NCBI GenBank assembly: GCA_902630355.1
Contig: CACOUL010000004.1
Span: 1-64,000 of the forward strand
Reading direction: 5' to 3'
DNA length: 64,000 bases
Origin: Planctomycetaceae bacterium
GTDB lineage: Bacteria > Planctomycetota > Planctomycetia > Pirellulales > UBA7805
Below are positions 18,091 through 27,148 of this stretch, piece after piece (positions within the stretch are counted from its first letter, which is position 1; each line of letters starts with the position of its first letter). Below the pieces are notes generated by a model. It did no database searches, was not told the DNA's origin, and saw only the letters and a list, made by a program, of their open reading frames with translations. Position numbers and translations under genes: made by a program.

Positions 18091-19038
18091 ATGCGAACTT
18101 TTCTCGTGACCGGTGGCGCAGGATTCATCGGTTCTCATATTGCAACGGCACTGGTGGAGCGGGGTGACCGGGTTCGCGTGTTCGACAACCTGAGCACGGG
18201 ACATCGATCAAACTTGGATCACCTCGGGGACGCGGTCGAGTTGATTGAGGCAGATCTCCTCGACGCGGCCGCCGTCAGCCAAGCGGTGGAGGGCGTAGAC
18301 TGCGTTTTCCACCAGGCGGCGCTCGCCTCGGTACCCCGCAGCGTAGAAGCACCGTTGGATACGAATGCAGCGTGCGTGACCGGCACCGTCACCCTGCTCG
18401 ATGCGGCACGCCGCGCCGGGGTCAGGCGGCTCGTCTACGCTGCCTCCAGCAGCCTCTACGGCGATAAACCGACCAGCTCGAAGCGGGAAACCGATGTACC
18501 GGAACCGATCTCGCCCTACGGTGCGGCAAAACTTGCCGCTGAGTATTACTGCCATGCCTTCACAGCAACCTACGGATTTGAAACGGTCGCACTGAGGTAC
18601 TTCAACGTCTTCGGACCCCGACAGGATCCCGACAGTCCCTACTCAGCTGTGATTCCGCTGTTCATCACCGCGATTCTCGACAACCGCGCGCCGGTGATTT
18701 TCGGCAACGGCCTCCAGTCTCGCGATTTCACTTTTGTGGCCAATGTCGTCCATGGGAATCTTCTGGCGGCGGATGCCGAAGGGGTTGCAGGCCGCAGCTT
18801 CAATATTGCCGCAGGCCGGAGTGTGAGTCTTCTGGAGATGCTCGCCATGCTCAACAAGTATCTCGGGACCGACGTTCAGCCCGAATTTGCCGATCCGAGA
18901 CCCGGCGACATTCTCGAAAGCCTTGCGGACATCTCCGCAGCTCGCAGGGCATTGAGCTACGCGCCGCAGGTTGAATTTGAAGAGGGGATTGCTCAAAGCA
19001 TTGATTACTATAGGTCGCTTAAAAACGCAGTCACTTAA
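18091..19038 (+). CDS. NAD-dependent sugar-nucleotide epimerase (extended SDR, UDP-Glc/GlcNAc 4-epimerase type)
   Basis: The product is 315 residues; ATG 18091 has GAAGGAG about nine bases upstream. The extended-SDR marks are present: GGAGFIGSH for NAD(P) at residues 8-16, DNLSTGHRSNLDHL, HQAALASVPRSVE, the Ser-rich AASSSLYG, YGAAK (catalytic Tyr/Lys), RYFNVFGPRQDPDSPYSAVIP and SRDFTFVANVV. The pattern fits the WbpP/Gne group of UDP-HexNAc 4-epimerases or GalE-like enzymes. It follows the exopolysaccharide-type trio by 126 bases and would supply a sugar donor for polysaccharide or O-glycan synthesis. Exact substrate cannot be fixed by eye. Confidence 0.85.
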   Translation: MRTFLVTGGAGFIGSHIATALVERGDRVRVFDNLSTGHRSNLDHLGDAVELIEADLLDAAAVSQAVEGVDCVFHQAALASVPRSVEAPLDTNAACVTGTVTLLDAARRAGVRRLVYAASSSLYGDKPTSSKRETDVPEPISPYGAAKLAAEYYCHAFTATYGFETVALRYFNVFGPRQDPDSPYSAVIPLFITAILDNRAPVIFGNGLQSRDFTFVANVVHGNLLAADAEGVAGRSFNIAAGRSVSLLEMLAMLNKYLGTDVQPEFADPRPGDILESLADISAARRALSYAPQVEFEEGIAQSIDYYRSLKNAVT

Positions 19039-19095
19039 CGCAGTCACTTAAAACCAAACAGCCGCTCGACATTGAGAGACAGGCGGATACGACGC

Positions 19096-19659
19096 ATGAT
19101 GACCGACTCGATCCCCGGAACTTCCCCCGAGGCCCGCCGGATTACCGCGCGGCTCCTGCTGCTGCTTAGTGGGCTACTGATCGGTTGCGACTACGTTCCC
19201 AGCAGCACTCCCCCGACTGGCCCAGTGAGCGGGCTGAAACCGGTGGACCGCGCCGGATTCGACCAGGTGATTGCCTCACACGCGGGCAAGGTGATACTCG
19301 TCGATTTTTGGGCTAGTTGGTGCCCGCCCTGTCAGCGTGCATTTCCGCATACCGTGGATCTCTACGCGCAGCATCGTCAGCAGGGATTTGAAGTGGTCTC
19401 GGTCAGCCTCGATGCGGCAATCGACGAAAGCAAAGCACAGCGGTTTCTTCAAACGGTGGGTGCTGACTTCGACAACCTGATCAGCATTTGGGGCAACAGT
19501 CTCAAAAGCTACAGCAAGTTCGAGATTCCTAACGCAATTCCCTTCTACACGCTCTATGACCGACAGGGCCGATTGCGGTATCGATTCTCCCCAGGACAGC
19601 AGGGCAATGAAAATCCCGCGTCGATCGATCAGCGCGTCCGCGAATTATTAGCAGAGTAA
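19096..19659 (+). CDS. TlpA-like thioredoxin-fold lipoprotein
   Basis: ATG 19096 gives 187 residues; TTG 19072 would add an unlikely extension. A signal ending in LLIGC is a lipoprotein lipobox, so the protein should be tethered to a membrane facing the periplasm. The thioredoxin core follows: KVILVDFWASWCPPCQRAF with the WCPPC active site (Cys pair about residues 82 and 85) and the cis-Pro region NAIPFYTLYDRQG. TlpA/ResA-like proteins reduce disulfides, often during cytochrome c maturation. No cytochrome maturation genes are adjacent, so the partner is unknown. Confidence 0.85.
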   Translation: MMTDSIPGTSPEARRITARLLLLLSGLLIGCDYVPSSTPPTGPVSGLKPVDRAGFDQVIASHAGKVILVDFWASWCPPCQRAFPHTVDLYAQHRQQGFEVVSVSLDAAIDESKAQRFLQTVGADFDNLISIWGNSLKSYSKFEIPNAIPFYTLYDRQGRLRYRFSPGQQGNENPASIDQRVRELLAE

Positions 19660-19754
19660 AACCTCGCGACGTCACTGCATCGCCTCGATTCTTGTCGTGG
19701 CGTACAAAAATCATAATTTGATGGGGCTTGCCGGTTGCGACGTTCTTCGCTCCT

Positions 19755-21591
19755 ATGAATGACATGTGGTCATCTCATTTTTTCTGGAAGTTTCTGCTTG
19801 CGTCTGCAGGGATCAATTGCCTCGTCATTATCCTCTTTTCTTCTTTTCTGATGCGTTATTCAGAGAAGTTGCTGATTGAGGAATCCAATAATCGGCTTGG
19901 CTCTGCAATCGCATTTCTAGGATTGGATCTCAACAAAAAACTAGAGACACAAGACAAGGAACAACTTCAGCGGGCGGTCCGCTCGTGGTCAGACAAACTC
20001 GACTTGCGAATTACTGTCCTGGCCCCCAACGGCGAAGTGATCGCAGATTCCTTCTTCCACGATCCGACACAATTCAGGGATACTGAAAACCATAAAGATC
20101 GTGTCGAAATCACCCAAGCTGCTGCCAATGGTCAGGGAAGTTCACAGCGCGTCAGCGCAACGGTGGGTTCATCGCTCAGATATCTTGCGATTCGGGTCGG
20201 CAACAAAACCAATCCAAAGGGATTTGTTCGCGTTGCCATCCCAACTGAGAGACTGAACGCAGCGCTATCGGAAAAACGAAAAAATATTATTTGGGGGGGC
20301 AGTGGCTACCGGTGCGATTGTGTTAGGGGTCAGCATCTGGTTTGGCGGACGAACGGTACGTGCAGTCAAATCAATCGACGCGGCGGTTCAAAAAATCGCC
20401 TTCAACGGCCCACCCGCAAAAGTTTACCTTCCCGATCGAGATGAATTTGGCACCTTGGGCGATCATTTGAATCGCATGAGCATTGATCTCAGCGAGCGAA
20501 TTGATCTTCTGCAACAAGAACAATCGCGACTCGCCACCGTACTGGAAGGCATGGGCGAGGGCGTAATTACGGTCGATTACACGGAACACATTCTTTTTGC
20601 GAACTCCGCTGCTGGAAAGTTGCTTGATTTCGATCCGCAGGAAGCAACCCAAAAACCTTTCTTAGAGGCCATTCGAAATCACGTGCTTCATGAAGCGGTC
20701 GTGCAATCCATTGGGGGAAACACTCCCAAGATCCAAGAAATCGAAGTCGGTGAAAATCATGATCGTATTTTGCGGGCGAGTTTCACTCCGATGCAAGGAG
20801 ATCCTTGCCCCGGCATTGTGATTGTGCTGAATGACTTTACGGACCTTCGCAGACTGGAAATGATGCGACAGGAATTTATCGCGAATGTCTCTCACGAACT
20901 AAAAACCCCACTCTCTGCAATTAAAGCCTATGCCGAAACTTTGCAGAGAGGAGCGATTGAGGATGAAGTTCACCGCAAAAGATTTGTGGAACGGATTGAA
21001 GAACAAGCGGAGCGACTTCATCAGCTGATTCTCGACATGCTTCAACTCGCACGGGTCGAATCAGGAAAACAGGCGTTCGACATTCACGCGATTGCGGTTT
21101 CGGAAACGGTAAAATCCTGCATTGACGATTTCCTGGAGCCAACGCAGTCGCAACAGATCACCCTCACCTACGATCCCCCGAACGAAGATCTTTTTGTGCA
21201 GGCCGATGCAGAAGCCCTGCGGCATATCTTGAACAATCTGATCGATAATGCGGTGAAGTACACGCCCGAGAACGGATCGATCACCGTACGATGGCGACGG
21301 GAATACGAAATGGTTGTGATCGATGTGGTCGACACCGGGATCGGCATTGCGGCGAAAGATCAGGACCGCTTGTTCGAAAGATTTTTCCGGGTCGACAAGG
21401 CACGTTCGCAGGAACTGGGTGGTACGGGCCTGGGACTCTCCATCGTCAAGCATCTCGCGCTCAATTTCGGAGGGCAGGTGGGCGTATCGAGCGAGTTGGG
21501 CAAGGGAGCAACGTTCACTGTAAAATTACCCCTCGCCGAACAGGAATCTCGGAGCAAGCAAATCTTACCCGCATCCCACCCGACTTCTTAA
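19755..21591 (+). pseudogene. phoR: PhoR-type phosphate sensor histidine kinase, interrupted by a frameshift
   Basis: One kinase is spread over two frames. The first frame (from ATG 19755) has a membrane helix at its start, a periplasmic domain of about 150 residues, and loses sense after EKRKNIIWGG near 20300. The second frame resumes with GAVATGAIVLGVSIWFGG (second helix), then HAMP, a PAS-like region (residues DYTEHILFANSAA), HisKA (VSHELKTPLSAIKAYAETL) and HATPase (NNLIDNAVKYTPENG, GTGLGLSIVKHL). The break lies between A6 (20279-20284) and G7 (20293-20299); losing one base in either run restores a continuous protein. It heads the pst operon. It may be a sequencing error, a true mutation or a slippage switch; all catalytic motifs are intact. 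Confidence 0.85.
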
Positions 21592-21644
21592 AAGAAAAAG
21601 AAGGGGAATTACCCTCAATCGGCTACCATTCCCCCGAAATACCC

Positions 21645-21676
21645 CTTCACGTTTTCTTCACATTGGAACTTTACAC
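21645..21676 (+). promoter_or_regulatory. Candidate PhoB/PhoP box upstream of pstS
   Basis: CTTCAC occurs at 21645 and 21656, exactly 11 bases apart, followed by CTTTAC at 21669 (13 bases on). Eleven-base spaced TTCACA-like repeats are the known layout of PhoP/PhoB operators. It lies 76-108 bases before the pstS start. Confidence 0.5.
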
Positions 21677-21752
21677 TGCGTCCGCCTAGGGCTCAGCCCC
21701 GTTGCAGTTCGGGCCCATCATTTTTGTTACCAGCTACGGAGAGACGTGGATT

Positions 21753-22730
21753 ATGAGGATCAAATGTGAAGTGCTTGTTGTGGTTTCGGGTGCCATCATG
21801 TTGCTCGCCACTCTTGCAGGCTGCTCATCGTCGCATTCAGCGGGGGGAGGAGCAGGAACTTCGACAAAGGCTACCGGGGCGGTCAAAGTTGATGGTTCGA
21901 GTACCGTCTATCCTATTACCGAAGCGGTGGCCGAAGAATTGCGGGCGGTCCATCCGCATATTCAAGTCACCGTCGGTATCTCAGGGACGGGCGGGGGCAT
22001 GAAAAAATTCGCTGCGGGCGAAATTGACATCTGCGATGCATCGCGAGCGATCAAACAGAAAGAAGCCGACAAGTGTGCTGCAAAAGGAGTTGAATTTATA
22101 GAATTAGAAGTTGCCTATGATGGTCTTGCCGTCGTCATCAACCCTCAGAATGATTGGTGCGATTGCCTTACCGTGGAACAACTGCGCGAACTTTGGAGAC
22201 CCGAAAGCGCAGTTAAAAAATGGAGTGACCTGAATCCGGACTGGCCGCAGGAGGAAATTCGCCTGTATGGCCCTGGAACCGATTCTGGAACGTTCGATTA
22301 TTTCACGAAGGCCGTCGTCGGAGAAGAAAAGGCGTGTCGCGCTGATTACACGGCAAGCGAAGACGACAATGTGCTTGTCACCGGTGTGATCAATAGCCGC
22401 TATGCCTTGGGCTACTTCGGTTACGCTTATTACTCGGAAAACAAGGGGAAACTAAAACTTCTCGGGGTAGACGGGGGAAGCGGTTGCGTTAAACCTTCTG
22501 TGGAGACGGTTCGCAGCCTGACCTACAAACCGCTCTCACGCCCGCTGTTTATCTACGTAAGCACCGAGTCACTGAAGCAACCCGCAGTAAGAGATTTCGT
22601 GAAATTTTATCTCGAAACGACCGACCAACTCTCCACTGAAGTCGGATATGTACCCGTATCTGACCAAGCTGCCGAAAAAAATCAGCAGTTGTTCCAGAAG
22701 GCGGCTTCGACTGAGAAGGGTGCATCGTGA
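21753..22730 (+). CDS. pstS: Phosphate ABC transporter, substrate-binding lipoprotein
   Basis: ATG 21753, after GGAGAG, gives 325 residues with a lipoprotein signal ([11 protein letters not shown]). The phosphate-binding fold is clear: [17 protein letters not shown] (first phosphate loop), [34 protein letters not shown], and [18 protein letters not shown] (second phosphate loop). It would capture phosphate in the periplasm and hand it to PstCA. A Cys pair in [15 protein letters not shown] and further Cys ([15 protein letters not shown]) suggests disulfides. It follows phoR by 161 bases, a gap that holds the Pho-box candidate. Confidence 0.95.
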   Translation: MRIKCEVLVVVSGAIMLLATLAGCSSSHSAGGGAGTSTKATGAVKVDGSSTVYPITEAVAEELRAVHPHIQVTVGISGTGGGMKKFAAGEIDICDASRAIKQKEADKCAAKGVEFIELEVAYDGLAVVINPQNDWCDCLTVEQLRELWRPESAVKKWSDLNPDWPQEEIRLYGPGTDSGTFDYFTKAVVGEEKACRADYTASEDDNVLVTGVINSRYALGYFGYAYYSENKGKLKLLGVDGGSGCVKPSVETVRSLTYKPLSRPLFIYVSTESLKQPAVRDFVKFYLETTDQLSTEVGYVPVSDQAAEKNQQLFQKAASTEKGAS

Positions 22731-23674
22731 GCGAAGGAAGACCTGACATTCTTTCCAGCAATCAATCGCTGCTATCAGGAGCCACCACCTCTCCGGTTCG
22801 AAAGATTGGTGAGGGCTTGATTCAGTTTGCACTCTTCCTCTGTGCGGCCGTTTCCGTACTCACGACGATTGGCATCGTGGCGGTGCTACTCATTGAAGCC
22901 TTGCAGTTCTTTCGTGACGTCTCGCCCTGGGATTTTATTTTCGGCACCAAGTGGTCGCCCCTGCTCAAACCGCAGCACTTTGGAATTCTACCTCTGCTCT
23001 GTGGCACCTGCCTTGTGGCGGCAGGCGCGGCGGTTGTAGCAATTCCGATCGGCCTTTGTACCGCCATTTACCTCAGTGAATATGCGCCGAAGTGGGTGCG
23101 AGAAACGGTGAAACCGCTTCTGGAAATTCTTGCGGGCATTCCCTCGGTCGTTTACGGCTACCTTGCCATCGTGTTCGTCTCCCCCATCATTCGCTCGATG
23201 TTTGAATCGGCCAACGTGTTCAACGCGGCAAGTGCGTCGATTGTTGTGGGGATCATGATTCTTCCGATGATCGTCTCACTGAGCGAAGAAGTATTAAGAG
23301 CCGTGCCCCGGTCTTTGCGAGAAGCCAGCTATGCACTCGGGGCAACCAAACTGGATGTCACGCTCAAAGTAGTTGTCCCCGCAGCCTTTTCTGGCATCTT
23401 AGCATCGTTCCTCCTTGCAATCTCAAGGGCTGTGGGTGAAACGATGGCGGTCACGCTCGCTGCAGGAGCAACACCTAAGCTGACGCTCAATCCTCTTGAA
23501 AGCATCCAAACAATGACCGCCTATATCGTCCAGGTAAGCCAGGGCGATACGCCTGCCGGCACGGTGGAATATCGGACTATTTTTGCAGTTGGTTTAACGC
23601 TCTTTTTCACGACCATGCTGATGAACATTTTGGCGCAATGGGTGCTTCGCAGAACGCGGGAGAAATACGAATGA
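22727..23674 (+). CDS. pstC: Phosphate ABC transporter permease PstC
   Basis: The product is 315 residues from a GTG overlapping the pstS stop (GTGA). Six membrane helices fit the PstC topology. Motifs include [22 protein letters not shown], the AIYLSEYAP loop, [16 protein letters not shown] and the EAA-type ABC contact loop [26 protein letters not shown], then [10 protein letters not shown]. It pairs with PstA to form the inner-membrane channel for phosphate. Confidence 0.95.
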   Translation: MSEGRPDILSSNQSLLSGATTSPVRKIGEGLIQFALFLCAAVSVLTTIGIVAVLLIEALQFFRDVSPWDFIFGTKWSPLLKPQHFGILPLLCGTCLVAAGAAVVAIPIGLCTAIYLSEYAPKWVRETVKPLLEILAGIPSVVYGYLAIVFVSPIIRSMFESANVFNAASASIVVGIMILPMIVSLSEEVLRAVPRSLREASYALGATKLDVTLKVVVPAAFSGILASFLLAISRAVGETMAVTLAAGATPKLTLNPLESIQTMTAYIVQVSQGDTPAGTVEYRTIFAVGLTLFFTTMLMNILAQWVLRRTREKYE

Positions 23675-24543
23675 GTCTGCATGCCACAAAGCATCGCCGC
23701 TGGTCAAAGTTTTTATCGGCTGCATTTGCAACCGTCTGTCTGCTGGCCCTGTTAAGTTGCCTCGCGGCCCTGGTGCTTTTGCTATGGCAGGTATTATCGC
23801 ACGGTATCGATTGGCTGAGTTGGGACTTCATTCGCGATCTTCCCTCGCGATTTCCCGCCAAAGCCGGAATTCGCACTGCATTAGCGGGCAGCCTCTGGCT
23901 GATGGGATTGACCACCATCATCTCAGTGCCGATCGGTATGGGGGCTGCCATCTATTTAGAGGAATATGCTGCAAATAACCGAATGCGAACGATCGTGCAA
24001 ACGAATATTGCCAACTTGGCCGGTGTGCCGTCGATCGTTTATGGCATCCTGGGCCTCGGGCTCTTCGTTCGCTTCATGGCCCTGGAGCGAAGCATCCTTG
24101 CCGGTGCACTCACCCTGTCTCTTGTGGTACTTCCGATTATCATTCTGGCGTCCCAGGAGGCGCTCCGGGCGGTACCCCCATCGATACGTCATGCCTCGTT
24201 CGCATTGGGAGCAACCAAGTGGCAGACGATTTGGCATCAGGTGCTTCCCGCATCGCTGCCCGGAATGATGACTGGGATCATCCTGGCCATGTCACGTGCG
24301 CTCGGTGAAGCGGCACCGCTTTTGGCCATCGGCGCCGTGGCGTATGTGCCATTCGTGCCGAGCAGCCTGAGCGATGAATTTACGGCGCTGCCCATCCAAA
24401 TATTTAATTGGTCAGCACGTCCGCAGGAAGATTTCCATAGCGTCGCCGCCGCCGGCATTATTGTGCTACTCCTCGTCTTGATTTGCCTCAACGCTGTTGC
24501 GGTCTTCGTGCGTTATCGCACAAGCAAACAGATTCGCTGGTAG
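23671..24543 (+). CDS. pstA: Phosphate ABC transporter permease PstA
   Basis: The product is 290 residues from an ATG that overlaps the pstC stop (ATGA), showing translational coupling; the longer frame beginning at 23638 would run into pstC. Six helices are seen, with [43 protein letters not shown], the ABC contact loop [29 protein letters not shown] and [15 protein letters not shown]. It is the second half of the phosphate channel. Confidence 0.95.
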   Translation: MSLHATKHRRWSKFLSAAFATVCLLALLSCLAALVLLLWQVLSHGIDWLSWDFIRDLPSRFPAKAGIRTALAGSLWLMGLTTIISVPIGMGAAIYLEEYAANNRMRTIVQTNIANLAGVPSIVYGILGLGLFVRFMALERSILAGALTLSLVVLPIIILASQEALRAVPPSIRHASFALGATKWQTIWHQVLPASLPGMMTGIILAMSRALGEAAPLLAIGAVAYVPFVPSSLSDEFTALPIQIFNWSARPQEDFHSVAAAGIIVLLLVLICLNAVAVFVRYRTSKQIRW

Positions 24544-24602
24544 CATTCGAATTAGTCTTTGGGTATGATCGCCTCAACGCATTGCATCGAATTGGATTTT
24601 TC

Positions 24603-25493
24603 ATGTCAGCCAGTGAACCATCGATGACCATCTCCACTGATAACGAACAAAGCAAGGTTGTCGGAGTTTCCACAAGACTACACGAGTCGTCCGACCGGAG
24701 ACCTAAACTTGCACGATCCAGCGATGAGCTGGCAGCGGCTCGGTCGAAAATATCTGTATCCAACTTAGACTTCTTCTACGAAGAACAGCAGGCGCTTTTC
24801 GACGTTACGCTTGATGTTCCAGAAAAATGCGTTACGGCCTTGATCGGGCCATCGGGCTGCGGCAAGTCCACCTTCCTCCGTTGCCTCAATCGCATGAACG
24901 ACATGATCGACGGCACGCGACTTAAGGGCAAAATTCTTCTAGACCAAGAAGACATCTATCGGCCGCGGACCGACGTTGTGGAATTGCGGAAACGCGTGGG
25001 CATGGTATTCCAGAAATCGAATCCGTTTCCCAAAACTATTTTTGAAAATGTCGCTTACGGACCCAAGGTTGCGGGAATCCGCAAGCGGTCAGTGCTTCGA
25101 GAAATTGTAGAACACTCGTTACGTAAGGCAGCTCTTTGGGATGAAGTGAAGGATCGCCTAAATCAGTCTGCCCTACAGCTCTCCGGTGGTCAACAACAAC
25201 GACTCTGTATTGCCCGAACTCTTGCAACAAGCCCTGGCGTTCTACTCATGGACGAACCGGCCTCGGCACTTGATCCCGCATCGACGTCTCGAATTGAAGA
25301 TCTCATTTTTGAACTCCGGGAATCCTATACGATTGTGATCGTGACGCACAACATGCAGCAGGCAGCTCGCGTTTCTGATCAGACAGCCTTTTTCTTCCAA
25401 GGCAAGCTGATCGAAGCGGGGGCAACCAATACGCTCTTTACGAACCCCGAAAAAACGCAGACCGAAGATTATATTACAGGACGCTTTGGCTAA
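24603..25493 (+). CDS. pstB: Phosphate ABC transporter ATP-binding protein
   Basis: ATG 24603 gives 296 residues, about 40 longer than usual PstB because of a variable N-terminal tail of about 45 residues. Then come the ATPase parts: Walker [10 protein letters not shown], the PstB-specific [13 protein letters not shown]-loop [21 protein letters not shown], signature [16 protein letters not shown], Walker [14 protein letters not shown] and the switch His in [14 protein letters not shown] hydrolysis here drives PstCA. Sixty bases separate it from pstA. Confidence 0.95.
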   Translation: MSASEPSMTISTDNEQSKVVGVSTRLHESSDRRPKLARSSDELAAARSKISVSNLDFFYEEQQALFDVTLDVPEKCVTALIGPSGCGKSTFLRCLNRMNDMIDGTRLKGKILLDQEDIYRPRTDVVELRKRVGMVFQKSNPFPKTIFENVAYGPKVAGIRKRSVLREIVEHSLRKAALWDEVKDRLNQSALQLSGGQQQRLCIARTLATSPGVLLMDEPASALDPASTSRIEDLIFELRESYTIVIVTHNMQQAARVSDQTAFFFQGKLIEAGATNTLFTNPEKTQTEDYITGRFG

Positions 25494-25499
25494 ACCATT

Positions 25500-26201
25500 A
25501 TGAGCAAGCACTGGCAACGTGACCTTTCTGCGCTGCAGCGCGCAGTTTTGGGAATGTCTTCACAAGTTGAGGAAATGATCGACAAGGCGTGCCGCGCTCT
25601 GCGAGATAGTCGCATCGAACTTGTTGATGAAGTCATTGCCTTAGAAGAGGGTGTCAATGAACGCGAGGTGCAAATTGAAGAAGAGTGCCTCAAAATACTT
25701 GCGTTGCACCAGCCTGTTGCGGTCGATCTTCGTCGGACCGCCATGCTGTTAAAAATCAACAATGACCTGGAACGCATGGCCGACCTTGCCGTGAATATCG
25801 CAGAACGTACGCGATGTCTCTCCAGGTTTGCAACTTTCGCGATCCCAGAGCGTTTCGATTCAATGGCTCGGTTGGCAACCGGAATGGTCAATGCGTCTCT
25901 CGACGCGTTTGTCCATTTAGATTCCGAAGCGGCAAGAGAAATATGCCACCAGGACAATCTGGTCGATGATATCAATCGACAAAACATCGATGAAATGTAT
26001 CGACGGATGCGGCAAGATCCTGAAAGCATTGAACCCGCATTACATTTTTTCTCCTGCTCCAGGCATGTGGAGCGGATTGCCGATTTGGCGACGAATATTG
26101 CGGAAGATGTCATCTTTCTCGTTGAAGGAGAAATCGCTCGCCATCGGACCAGTGAATCTGATGTTCCCTTTGATAGTGAAACGAAGGCAACTCCTCGATA
26201 G
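25500..26201 (+). CDS. phoU: Phosphate signalling complex protein PhoU
   Basis: The product is 233 residues, seven bases after pstB. Two PhoU repeats form a helical bundle with the metal-binding E/D-x-x-x-D type motifs seen as NDLERMADLAVNIAE and RHVERIADLATNIAEDVIFLVEG. PhoU links Pst activity to PhoR, keeping the kinase off when phosphate is plentiful. Its place between pstB and phoB is usual. Confidence 0.95.
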   Translation: MSKHWQRDLSALQRAVLGMSSQVEEMIDKACRALRDSRIELVDEVIALEEGVNEREVQIEEECLKILALHQPVAVDLRRTAMLLKINNDLERMADLAVNIAERTRCLSRFATFAIPERFDSMARLATGMVNASLDAFVHLDSEAAREICHQDNLVDDINRQNIDEMYRRMRQDPESIEPALHFFSCSRHVERIADLATNIAEDVIFLVEGEIARHRTSESDVPFDSETKATPR

Positions 26202-26232
26202 AAATCGATGTGGGACATACGGGACGTATAAG

Positions 26233-26934
26233 ATGAATAATAAGAAGATCCTGATTGTCGAAGATGATCGTTCGCTGGCTGAGGTGATCAGCTATAACCT
26301 TGAGGAACAAGGATTCGATGTTCACGTCTCGAGGGACGGGATGGAAGGCCTGCAATTTGCGCAGTTAAATCTTCCGGACATCGTCATTCTCGATCTGATG
26401 CTTCCCGTGATTGATGGACTGGAAGTTTGCCGACGACTCCGGGCAGACGTTAATACACAAGCGGTCCCCATTCTTATGCTCACTGCCAAATCGGAAGAGA
26501 CCGATCAGGTCGTGGGCTTCAATGTGGGCGCTGATGATTATGTAACGAAACCGTTCAGCATCAAAATTCTCCTCGAACGAGTGAAGGTGCTTCTCCGACG
26601 CTATAACCGAAAAGAAGAAATGGGGGATATCGTTGCAAGCCAGGGCATTGTGATTGATCGGCGCCGGCATTTGGCAACAGTCGATGGACAGGCGGTCCCC
26701 TTGACCAGGACCGAATTTAGCCTGCTCGATACCCTGCTCCGTCAACCGGGCAGAGCTTTCTCTAGAGCGGAACTTATCCAAACCGCTATTGGAGACGATG
26801 CGTTGGTCCTGGACCGCACGGTTGACGTTCATGTCCGGTCGATTCGCAGCAAACTCGGAGATCGTGCGGAACTTGTCGAAACCGTTCGGGGAGTTGGCTA
26901 CCGATTCCATCATCCGGCGACGGCTTTGGTTTGA
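26233..26934 (+). CDS. phoB: Phosphate response regulator (OmpR/PhoB family)
   Basis: ATG 26233 gives 233 residues; a longer frame upstream overlaps phoU out of phase and is discarded. The receiver has the acidic pair at residues 10-12, the phosphoacceptor Asp54 in ILDLMLP and Lys in YVTKPF. The C-terminal winged helix shows LTRTEFSLLDTLLRQPGRAFSRAELI and the recognition helix DRTVDVHVRSIRSKLG, ending GVGYRF. It is the partner of the PhoR kinase at the other end of the operon and would bind Pho boxes such as that before pstS. Confidence 0.93.
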   Translation: MNNKKILIVEDDRSLAEVISYNLEEQGFDVHVSRDGMEGLQFAQLNLPDIVILDLMLPVIDGLEVCRRLRADVNTQAVPILMLTAKSEETDQVVGFNVGADDYVTKPFSIKILLERVKVLLRRYNRKEEMGDIVASQGIVIDRRRHLATVDGQAVPLTRTEFSLLDTLLRQPGRAFSRAELIQTAIGDDALVLDRTVDVHVRSIRSKLGDRAELVETVRGVGYRFHHPATALV

Positions 26935-27083
26935 GACCCTGTTTATAGGCAGACGGCGTACTGGGGCACTCACATTCGCCAATAATTCATTCCCTGCCCT
27001 CTTCTGCACCGCCTGATCCCCCAGGTGTTGCAAACAAATCATTTACGGTTAAAATCACGCCACGAGATTTCAGACGCAACCTC

Positions 27084-27135
27084 TCCTGTGCCAGTATGGC
27101 ACCTCTAGGTCCTGTGTCAGTGCGGCGCCTTCAGG
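27084..27135 (+). repeat. 26-base tandem repeat with paired hairpins before the Na/Pi gene
   Basis: Two units (27084-27109 and 27110-27135) agree at 20 of 26 positions. The first contains the perfect inverted repeat GTGCCA-GTA-TGGCAC (27088-27102). In the second, GUGUC and GGCGC can still pair as RNA using G-U pairs. The repeat ends where the ribosome-binding GGGAG of the gene at 27149 begins. Confidence 0.6.
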
Positions 27136-27148
27136 GAGACAATTCCGC

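Noticed and set aside
20277-20290. Programmed -1 ribosomal frameshift at AAAAAAT in phoR
   Set aside because: The shift needed is +1 (skip one base), so a canonical -1 slippery heptamer would lead to the wrong frame.
20302-21591. Independent soluble kinase starting at GTG 20302
   Set aside because: This start lies inside the second membrane helix and lacks a ribosome site; the upstream frame supplies the missing sensor half.
27097-27116. Sigma54 promoter (TGGCAC) before the Na/Pi gene
   Set aside because: TGGCAC is present but no TTGC element occurs at the required distance; it is part of the hairpin repeat.
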